DNA of 6,056 nt, taken from contig JAUVQB010000098.1 in NCBI GenBank assembly GCA_030598385.1, forward strand, positions 1-6,056, read 5' to 3'. The DNA comes from Alphaproteobacteria bacterium (GTDB taxonomy: Bacteria > Pseudomonadota > Alphaproteobacteria > Kiloniellales > JAKSDN01). This document shows, one piece after another, positions 1 to 5,212 of the stretch; the first letter of the stretch is position 1, and every line of letters starts with the position of its first letter. Both the position numbers and the translations under genes were made by a program. The notes below the pieces were generated by a model. That model made no database searches and was not told the origin of the DNA. It worked only from the letters and a program-made list of their open reading frames with translations.

Positions 1-1562
1 CCCTGCCGATGCATTTCCTCTCGCGCCGCCACAACCAGCGCGGCGACGAGTATGGCGGCAGCCTGGAGAACCGGGTGCGCCTGCTGCGCGAGCTGATCGA
101 GGACACCAAGGAGGCCGTCGGCGACACCTGCGCCGTGCCGCTGCGCCTGGCGGTCGACGAGCTTAGCGGCGAGGCGGGCATCACCGCCGACGGCGAGGGC
201 CGCGAGATCGTCGAAATGCTGGCCGAGCTGCCCGACCTGTGGGACGTGAACGTGAGCGACTGGGCGAACGATTCGCTGACGTCGCGCTTCGGCGAAGAGG
301 GCGCCCAAGAGCCCTATGTGGCCTTCGTCAAGCAGGTGACCAGCAAGCCGGTGGTGGGGGTCGGGCGCTTCACCTCGCCCGATGCCATGGTGTCCCAGAT
401 CAAGCGTGGCGTGCTCGACATGATCGGCGCCGCGCGGCCCTCGATCGCCGATCCCTTCCTGCCCCGGAAGATCGAGGACGGCCGCCTGGAAGACATCCGC
501 GAGTGCATCGGCTGCAATATCTGCACCAGCGGCGATATCACGGGCGTTCCGATCCGCTGTACGCAAAACCCGACCATGGGCGAGGAATGGCGCAAGGGCT
601 GGCATCCGGAGGTCTTCGCGCCCAAGGGTTCGGACGACCAGGTGCTGATCGTCGGCGCCGGGCCGGCCGGCCTGGAATGCGCCCGGGCGCTCGGCCGCCG
701 CGGCTACGGCGTGATCCTGGCCGAGGCCAAGGAGGAGCTGGGCGGCCGGGTGGCGGCGGAATGCCGCCTGCCGGGCCTTTCGGCCTGGGGCCGGGTGCGC
801 GACTACCGCTTGCAGCAGCTCCATCAGATGCCCGGCGTGGAACTCTTTCCCGCGAGCCGCCTGACGCCCGAGAACGTGCGGGAGTTCGGCTTCCCGCGTG
901 TGGCGCTCGCGACCGGCGCCCGCTGGCGCAAGGACGGCGTGGGTCGCCAGCATCACCGGCCCATCCCCGGCAGCGAGCAGGATCATGTCGTGGCGCCCGA
1001 GACGGTCATGATCGACAGCAACGTCGCGGGTCCCGTCGTGATCTACGACGACGACCATTTCTATCTCGGCGGCGTGCTGGCCGAGAAGCTGCGGGCCGAG
1101 GGCCACGAGGTCGCGATCGTGACGCCCGCGCCCCAGGTCTCGCTCTGGACGTCGAATACCCTGGAACAGGGCTACATCCAGCGACGCCTGGTGAAGCTCG
1201 GCGTGGAAATCGTGACCCAGCGCCGGCTCGAGGCGATCGGCGCGGGCGACGTGGAGCTCTCGTGCCTGGTAACCGGCCGGCGCGAGACCCGGCCGGCGTC
1301 CGGCGTCGTCCTTGTGACCGCGCGGCTTCCCGAGGAGGCGCTTTACCAGGAGCTCATGGCCGAGCCGGAGGCGTTGGCCGAGGCCGGGATCACGTCCCTG
1401 ACGCGGATCGGCGACTGCCTCGCGCCGGCCACCATCGCCGCGGCGGTCTACGCCGGGCACCGCTACGCCCGCGAGCTCGACACGACACCCCTGGAGGGCG
1501 CGCCCTTTGCCCGCGAGCTGGCGGCGCTCACCCCGGGCTTCGACTCGGAGGAGGGCCGATGA
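1..1562 (+). CDS. TMADH/DgcA/StcD-type FMN and 4Fe-4S oxidoreductase (N-demethylase), 5' truncated
   Basis: C-terminal part of a trimethylamine dehydrogenase-family enzyme: an old-yellow-enzyme barrel, a 4Fe-4S cluster, then two dinucleotide-binding domains. The family oxidatively removes N-methyl groups from small amines (tri-/dimethylamine, dimethylglycine, N-methylproline) in the cytoplasm, passing electrons to ETF or a similar carrier. Numbering from the Met at base 9: barrel residues 1-155 with YGGSLENR at 15-22 and ARPSIADPFLP at 142-152; cluster cysteines C166, C169, C172, C184; Rossmann GxGxxG at G216/G218/G221; a second nucleotide-binding segment near 342-361; a terminal IGDC motif near 467-470. 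From memory of Methylophilus TMADH, about 175 N-terminal residues, including the catalytic Tyr/His pair, lie off the window; W85 and D88 match W264 and D267, but the W355 position is D176. The frame is open from base 3, so the Met at 9 is internal. Family is certain, substrate is not. Confidence 0.93.
   Translation, partial: LPMHFLSRRHNQRGDEYGGSLENRVRLLRELIEDTKEAVGDTCAVPLRLAVDELSGEAGITADGEGREIVEMLAELPDLWDVNVSDWANDSLTSRFGEEGAQEPYVAFVKQVTSKPVVGVGRFTSPDAMVSQIKRGVLDMIGAARPSIADPFLPRKIEDGRLEDIRECIGCNICTSGDITGVPIRCTQNPTMGEEWRKGWHPEVFAPKGSDDQVLIVGAGPAGLECARALGRRGYGVILAEAKEELGGRVAAECRLPGLSAWGRVRDYRLQQLHQMPGVELFPASRLTPENVREFGFPRVALATGARWRKDGVGRQHHRPIPGSEQDHVVAPETVMIDSNVAGPVVIYDDDHFYLGGVLAEKLRAEGHEVAIVTPAPQVSLWTSNTLEQGYIQRRLVKLGVEIVTQRRLEAIGAGDVELSCLVTGRRETRPASGVVLVTARLPEEALYQELMAEPEALAEAGITSLTRIGDCLAPATIAAAVYAGHRYARELDTTPLEGAPFARELAALTPGFDSEEGR
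1547..1555 (+). promoter_or_regulatory. Shine-Dalgarno for the DDAH-type gene
   Basis: GGAGGAGGG lies inside the last codons of the oxidoreductase gene, 3-7 bases ahead of the ATG at 1559. With the ATGA stop/start overlap it fixes the downstream start and suggests translational coupling. Confidence 0.8.
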
Positions 1563-2458
1563 CCCTCGCCGCGCAGCTCGCCGATCCGTCCGCGCCGCTC
1601 AACGAATACGGCGCACTCCGGCGGGTGATGATCTGTCCCGCCGAAGCGGCCTATGGCGGCCAGCCGCGCCTCGATGCCGTCTGGCAGGGCGAGGAATTCC
1701 TCGGCCGGCCGGACTTCGTGGAGGCGCGGAAGGAATATGACCGCTTCGCCCAGATATTGGCCGAAAGCGGCGCGGTGATCGACCTCTTCCCGGAGGCCGC
1801 CGGGCTCGGGATCTCTGCCATCTACATCCGGGACTCCAGCCTGGTGGCCCCTGGCGGCGTCATCCTCGGGCGCATGCGCAACGCCTATCGGGCGGCGGAG
1901 CCGCCGGCGCTTGGCGCCTATTACGCGGCGCAGGGACTCCCGGTGCTGGGCGCGATCGCGGGCGAGGGCCTGTTGGAAGGCGGCGACCTGGCTTGGTTCG
2001 ACGCGGCGTCCTGCGCGGTGGCCGACGGCTACCGCACCAACGCCGAGGGCATTCGCCAACTTCGCGAGATCCTGGGGCCGGGCGTCGATGTCCAGGCCGT
2101 GCCCCTGCCGCACGATCAGGGGCCCGGCGCCTGTCTCCACCTCATGTCGCTGATCAGCCCGCTGGACGCGGACTTGGCGCTGGTCTACTCGCGGCTGATG
2201 CCGGTGCCGTTCCGCAACTGGCTCCTGGATCGCGGCATGCGGCTGGTCGAGGTGCCCGACGAGGAATACGGGCTTACCATGGGCTGCAACGTGCTGGCCC
2301 TGGGCCCCCGCAAGTGCCTGGCGATCGAGGGCAGCCCGGTCACCCGCGCCCGGCTCGAGGCGGCGGGCTGCGAGGTGATCGCCTGCAAGGCCGAGGAAAT
2401 CTCGCTGAAAGGGGGCGGCGGCCCGACCTGCCTCACCCGGCCACTCCTGCGGGCCTGA
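1559..2458 (+). CDS. DDAH-type guanidine-modifying hydrolase (amidinotransferase/arginine deiminase fold)
   Basis: A 299-residue member of the guanidine-modifying superfamily, whose cysteine enzymes attack the guanidinium carbon of arginine-like substrates; DDAH itself converts N-methylated arginines to citrulline plus methylamine or dimethylamine. Landmarks follow the recalled Pseudomonas DDAH: IRD at 90-92, EGGD at 140-143 (catalytic Glu140), RTNAEG at 159-164 (substrate-carboxylate Arg), LHL with His194, GCN at 242-244, and a C-terminal GGGGPTC with nucleophile Cys291. It is longer than the roughly 254-residue Pseudomonas enzyme, mostly in the first half. Where Pseudomonas DDAH has Glu-Asp (65-66), this protein has Arg91-Asp92, as in arginine deiminases, so dimethylarginine specificity is not assured. 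There is no signal peptide; a cytoplasmic enzyme. The start is fixed by the strong ribosome site and ATGA overlap with the demethylase gene, implying one operon. Fold and catalytic residues confident, substrate inferred. Confidence 0.92.
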   Translation: MTLAAQLADPSAPLNEYGALRRVMICPAEAAYGGQPRLDAVWQGEEFLGRPDFVEARKEYDRFAQILAESGAVIDLFPEAAGLGISAIYIRDSSLVAPGGVILGRMRNAYRAAEPPALGAYYAAQGLPVLGAIAGEGLLEGGDLAWFDAASCAVADGYRTNAEGIRQLREILGPGVDVQAVPLPHDQGPGACLHLMSLISPLDADLALVYSRLMPVPFRNWLLDRGMRLVEVPDEEYGLTMGCNVLALGPRKCLAIEGSPVTRARLEAAGCEVIACKAEEISLKGGGGPTCLTRPLLRA

Positions 2459-2485
2459 GGAGCGGTCGGTCGCGGGTTAGCGTTA

Positions 2486-2629
2486 TTAGATGAAGTACCC
2501 GGCGATTAGCGCGATAACGAAGCCGGTCGCGATCGGTAGCACCCATCTCGACCAAGAGCTGCCGTTTTTAACGGTGACGCCCAGGGTCGGGAGCTTTTCG
2601 CCGGGTTGGAAATCGGATGAATCGGCCAT
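2486..2629 (-). CDS. Small single-helix membrane protein, 47 residues
   Basis: Short protein of unknown function. It has a polar N-terminal half (residues 1-28, with Asp, Glu and Lys) and one hydrophobic helix at about 29-47 that reaches the last residue, so it looks like a tail-anchored inner-membrane protein with a cytoplasmic N-terminus. AAGGAA at 2637-2642 on the minus strand sits 7 bases before the ATG, a good ribosome site and the main reason to believe the gene. The frame stays open upstream into the NHL gene, but that extension is Arg/Pro-rich and has no comparable site. It begins 100 bases after the NHL stop on the same strand and may share its transcript. Its stop is 27 bases from the stop of the convergent hydrolase gene. 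I recognise no family. Confidence 0.6.
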   Translation of the reverse strand: MADSSDFQPGEKLPTLGVTVKNGSSWSRWVLPIATGFVIALIAGYFI

Positions 2630-2636
2630 GCGACGG

Positions 2637-2642
2637 TTCCTT
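2637..2642 (-). promoter_or_regulatory. Shine-Dalgarno for the 47-residue membrane protein
   Basis: Reads AAGGAA on the minus strand with a 7-base spacer to the ATG at 2629. It decides the start of this small gene against longer upstream extensions of the same frame. Confidence 0.6.
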
Positions 2643-2729
2643 CGGTTCAGGGAGTGCCAGGGATCCGCCGGTGAAGCTGCCCGAAAAGGATGAAATTTTC
2701 GCTTAGGCGATAGCCAGGCGGCCCCAGGT

Positions 2730-3941
2730 CTAGGGTTCGGCTTGGGCTTGGCCCGTGCGTCCCGCGAAAATCGCCACCGTCCCGTCGGATTTGATTGAGA
2801 CAATTCTTCGGTTTAGATGGTCGGCAATCAGGACCGATCCGTCTTTTCGTTCGATAACGTCCTCCGGGTCGTTCAGGCCGACGCGTGAACTCCCCATAGA
2901 CGCCAGGATGTCGCCCGGCTCGCCCGTGCCCGCGACCGTGGATATGGTCCCATCCGTGTCCACGAGCCGTATTGCGTGATTGTGCTCGTCTTCGATGAGC
3001 AGGCTTCCGTCGCTTCGCAGATACATGGATTGCGGTTCGTTCAACTGCGCTTCGACGGCAGGCCCGCCGTCGCCCGAGTATCCGGGCGTGCCGTTCCCGG
3101 CCACCGTTTCGATCGTCCCGTCGAGATTGACGCGCCGGATCACATGATGGCCGCCATCGGCGACATAGACCCGTCCCGACTTGTCTACGAATACCCCCCA
3201 CGGCGACAGCAGGCGGGCGGTTTCGGAGGGCTGAGGATCGCCGGAAGGGCCTTGGTCGCCCGCGCCCGCTAAAGTGGACATGACCCCATCGGGTGTGACC
3301 TTCCTGAGCCTGTGGCTTCGATTCTCGATGATGTAAAGGTTGCCGTCCTCGTCGACCGCGACGTCGTAGGGCTTGTTCAGCTTCATTTCGGTGGCCGGGC
3401 CCTCTTCGCCGTTGAAGCCCCGAACGCCGGTCCCTGCGACAATCTCGATTGTGCCGCCTTCATTCACGCGCGCGACCACGTCGTTATAGGAGTCCGCAAA
3501 ATACAGGCGGCCTTGCAAATCGACCGCGAGGCCTTCCGGTATTCCCAGTTTCGAGTCTCGCGCCTTCGCCGACGCGCTGATCGTGCCCTTGTAACCATTT
3601 CCCGCGACGACTCTGGCTATGCCGTCATTGCCGACCTGCCAAATGCGATGCCGCCGATCGGAAATGTAGACACTGCCATTGGGGGCCTCCGCGATGCTCA
3701 CCGGCTCCACGAGTGTGATCTCGCCGGCCGGTTGCCCATCCCCGACTTCGACGGGCGACAAACGCGGGTTTTCCAAATGGTAGATGAAGTTTTGTAGGTC
3801 CCTGACGATGCCGAATGATCGAGCCAGGTTCTTGAACTCGGTGAAAGTCTCGAAGTTTGCGAAATAGGCAATCGAAAGACCGGCCGCCAAAACAATTACC
3901 GTGATCAAGCCGCGCTTCAATTTGACGGTGGCCATATTCAT
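2730..3941 (-). CDS. Membrane-anchored six-repeat NHL beta-propeller protein
   Basis: A 403-residue protein with a basic N-terminus (KLKR), one hydrophobic segment at about 11-30 serving as signal anchor, a linker, and six NHL repeats at about 75-116, 132-172, 187-228, 244-284, 299-340 and 355-397. Each repeat runs P.xxVAVD..G.LYIAD...HRIRKV..DGTI.TVAGTG; several are joined by G..G..GPA..A.LN.P loops. Six repeats predict a closed six-bladed propeller facing the periplasm. NHL propellers bind proteins, sugars or nucleic acids, or act as lyases; no catalytic set is evident, so the role is unknown. The start chosen is the ATG at 3941, preceded by GGAAG (3946-3950). A GTG at 3974 would add 11 residues but directly follows a stop codon and lacks a good ribosome site; an ATG at 3935 is also possible. 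GC content is visibly lower than in the first operon. Confidence 0.88.
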   Translation of the reverse strand: MNMATVKLKRGLITVIVLAAGLSIAYFANFETFTEFKNLARSFGIVRDLQNFIYHLENPRLSPVEVGDGQPAGEITLVEPVSIAEAPNGSVYISDRRHRIWQVGNDGIARVVAGNGYKGTISASAKARDSKLGIPEGLAVDLQGRLYFADSYNDVVARVNEGGTIEIVAGTGVRGFNGEEGPATEMKLNKPYDVAVDEDGNLYIIENRSHRLRKVTPDGVMSTLAGAGDQGPSGDPQPSETARLLSPWGVFVDKSGRVYVADGGHHVIRRVNLDGTIETVAGNGTPGYSGDGGPAVEAQLNEPQSMYLRSDGSLLIEDEHNHAIRLVDTDGTISTVAGTGEPGDILASMGSSRVGLNDPEDVIERKDGSVLIADHLNRRIVSIKSDGTVAIFAGRTGQAQAEP

Positions 3942-4052
3942 CAATCTTCCAACGAATGACCGCTTCTCGGCCACTCAGGCCCGAGATCCGCAGGCCAAGG
4001 TGTCGGCGGACCTGTCCTGCGAAGGTCGTGGCATGAGACTGTCGTTGGATTC

Positions 4053-4095
4053 GCGCCCGGTGTCAGGCTCTTTCTCGGTCGAGCCATCCGGGCGT
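4053..4095. other. Long hairpin, two-part stem
   Basis: Bases 4053-4060 pair with 4088-4095 (8 pairs, the outermost a G-U when read as plus-strand RNA). After an asymmetric internal loop (5 and 2 bases), GGCTC 4066-4070 pairs with GAGCC 4081-4085 around a 10-base loop. No T-run follows on either strand, so it is not an intrinsic terminator. Confidence 0.45.
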
Positions 4096-4114
4096 CGGCG
4101 GCGATCGCGATCAA

Positions 4115-4130
4115 CCGCCCGGGAGGGCGG
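4115..4130 (+). other. Six-pair hairpin with GNRA-type tetraloop
   Basis: CCGCCC pairs perfectly with GGGCGG around the loop GGGA. GNRA loops are typical of folded RNAs, and only the plus-strand reading gives one, a weak hint at the transcribed strand. Confidence 0.45.
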
Positions 4131-4133
4131 CGA

Positions 4134-4169
4134 GAGCCCCCGCCTCGGTGAGCGGGAGGCTGGGGGCTC
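4134..4169. other. Strong 13-pair GC hairpin
   Basis: GAGCCCCCGCCTC at 4134-4146 pairs with 4156-4169, with one bulged T at 4161 and a 9-base loop. It is the most stable structure I see in the window. There is no following T-run on either strand, so a factor-independent terminator is unlikely; transcript-end protection or part of a structured RNA are alternatives. Confidence 0.55.
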
Positions 4170-4209
4170 GGGCCTTCACGCCTGGCAAGTGGAGGATTGT
4201 TTATACGTC

Positions 4210-4233
4210 CGCCGCCAATAAAAAACCGCGGCG
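4210..4233 (-). terminator. Weak terminator-like hairpin or T-run after the Rap1a-like gene
   Basis: CGCCGC 4210-4215 can pair with GCGGCG 4228-4233, with a 12-base loop holding six consecutive A (T on the minus strand). On the minus strand the T-run follows a GC-rich stretch just past the stop at 4247, as a terminator would. However, the T-run lies inside the loop rather than after the stem, so the call is weak. Confidence 0.25.
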
Positions 4234-4246
4234 CCGGGATATTTGT

Positions 4247-4693
4247 CTAGGGCTGCCAGGACACCGCCTGGTAGCTGTCCGCCGCCGCCGGCTCGCCGCC
4301 GCACGGGAAAGCCTCCGCCAGGGCGAGGAACAAGGCCGCGGCCGCGGGCTGGTCGAGCTCGTCGGGGTGCGTGGCCGCCCAGTTTAAGTAGGCCTTGCGG
4401 ATCATGTCCGCCGGGAGCTCGTCGTCGACGCAGTAGGCCGGCTTCTCGACCCGCGCGGTTTTCTCCGAGACCGTGAGGTGGCCGGAGCGGACGTTCTCCT
4501 TAAGGAAGGTCGTCATGACCTGGTCATTGCTGACGAAGCCGTCGGAAAAGCCCTCCATGTAGGCGAGGCAGGCGATACGGTCGAGCGTGTTCGCCTGGCA
4601 GCCCTCGGCCAAGGTCTTGCCGCTGAGCGCCTCGGCGGAAGCCGGCGCGCAAAACAAGAGGGTGGCGGCGAGCGATGTAAGGAGCCATTTCAT
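4247..4693 (-). CDS. Secreted Rap1a/Tai-family-like protein
   Basis: A 148-residue exported protein. Residues 1-20 form a signal peptide (basic start, hydrophobic core, PASA before the predicted cut at 20/21). The mature part shows the Rap1a/Tai pattern: a Cys then YMEGFSDGF (45-53), a Cys near 88 followed by an amphipathic helix, AYLNWAATHPDE (101-112), an Ala-rich helix and the FPC ending at 129-131. Cysteines 32, 42, 88 and 131 could form two periplasmic disulfides. Named members are immunity proteins that neutralise type VI secretion amidases in the periplasm, but the family is widespread and many members have no known effector. No effector or secretion gene is visible here, so an immunity role is not supported. 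The frame extends upstream to 4903, but the signal peptide places the start at 4693; only a weak GGGG ribosome site precedes it. Confidence 0.78.
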   Translation of the reverse strand: MKWLLTSLAATLLFCAPASAEALSGKTLAEGCQANTLDRIACLAYMEGFSDGFVSNDQVMTTFLKENVRSGHLTVSEKTARVEKPAYCVDDELPADMIRKAYLNWAATHPDELDQPAAAALFLALAEAFPCGGEPAAADSYQAVSWQP

Positions 4694-5066
4694 GCTGATC
4701 GAACCCCGTGTCCTGTCCCGTGTCGAGTAAGAGCATGGCCGGGAATTGTGGCGGGCCTTGGGCGCGCCCGCGGCCAAGCCAAGGCAATCTTGGGCAATTC
4801 GGGGGCATCGCCGGGATCGCCAGGATTGCGCCTGGAGTCGAGCGCCCTGGCGTGGCGGCCCCTGTCTCGGTTGGAGATCTGTTGCCTCGATTGGGCGAAT
4901 CACACCCGAACGTCGGATGTCGGGAGCAAAGCGAACGCCGCTTGTCAGGTGCTGTCAGGACCGTTGATGGCCAAGAGCTGACCTGCGCCAAACCGCCGAA
5001 TTAATCGTCGTCGAACCCGTCGCTAGCGTTCCATAGGCCGCATCGCAGATCACAAGGTCACTCGTC

Positions 5067-5095
5067 TTGGTGAACTTATGCCGTGGCGTTACACT
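5067..5095 (+). promoter_or_regulatory. Possible sigma-70-type promoter for the cyclase gene
   Basis: TTGGTG (5067-5072), a 17-base spacer, then TACACT (5090-5095). The spacing is ideal; the boxes match consensus at 3 and 4 of 6 positions. It would give a leader of roughly 110 bases. Weak, unsupported by other data. Confidence 0.3.
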
Positions 5096-5126
5096 CATAC
5101 AAGAGCGGGACTGCTGATCGACGTTC

Positions 5127-5147
5127 CTGATAGAGTGGCTCCATCAG
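5127..5147. promoter_or_regulatory. Interrupted palindrome upstream of the cyclase gene
   Basis: CTGATAGAG and CTCCATCAG flank TGG: five pairs, one mismatch, three pairs. It lies about 65 bases before the start codon and about 30 downstream of the possible promoter, a position suited to an operator or a leader hairpin. Could be chance. Confidence 0.3.
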
Positions 5148-5212
5148 ACACTCACGGTATTCTCCGGACAGTTCGGGTAGTAGTGTCATATCAGAACCGT
5201 CGGTAAATCGAC

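Larger units (their letters stand above)
3942..4246. other. Intergenic region with clustered GC-rich hairpins
   Basis: About 305 bases between two minus-strand genes, with no convincing coding frame. It holds at least four potential stem-loops, listed separately at 4053-4095, 4115-4130, 4134-4169 and 4210-4233, and a 10-base palindrome GATCGCGATC at 4103-4112. It should also carry the NHL promoter, but I could not identify -35/-10 boxes with confidence. Confidence 0.6.
4694..5212. other. Divergent intergenic region (519 bases)
   Basis: Separates the outward-reading Rap1a-like and cyclase genes and should hold both promoters. Open frames crossing it on both strands are unlike any protein I know and look like GC-driven artefacts. 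The left half is GC-rich with short inverted repeats, for example CCAAG 4779-4783 with CTTGG 4789-4793. From about 4990 it becomes more AT-rich. No tRNA or known riboswitch was recognised. Confidence 0.6.

Noticed and set aside
239..1558. Long plus-strand open frame running into the hydrolase gene as an N-terminal extension
   Set aside because: It lies wholly over the oxidoreductase gene in another frame, is Arg/Gly/Pro-rich as GC-rich shadow frames are, and the hydrolase has its own strong ribosome site and a family-like start at 1559.
1463..2140. Minus-strand open frame of 225 codons opposite the hydrolase gene
   Set aside because: Antisense shadow of a well-recognised gene; the translation resembles no family and lacks a ribosome site.
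2682..2701. CGAAAA/TTTTCG inverted repeat between the NHL and 47-residue genes as terminator
   Set aside because: Only six mostly A-T pairs with an 8-base loop and no T-run beyond the stem; too weak to call.
3312..3797. Plus-strand open frame opposite the NHL gene
   Set aside because: The NHL repeats on the minus strand explain this DNA; the plus-strand translation is low-complexity and unrecognisable.
3942..3974. GTG at 3974 as start of the NHL gene
   Set aside because: It comes right after a TGA, has no convincing ribosome site, and the ATG at 3941 has GGAAG at suitable distance.
4103..4112. GATCGCGATC palindrome as operator
   Set aside because: A 10-base palindrome in GC-rich DNA is expected often by chance and no second copy is seen nearby.
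4694..4903. Upstream extension of the Rap1a-like gene
   Set aside because: It would bury a clear signal peptide inside the protein; the added residues look random.
4478..4981. Plus-strand open frames over the Rap1a-like gene and its upstream region
   Set aside because: Antisense to a gene with a good signal peptide and family motifs; no recognisable domain.
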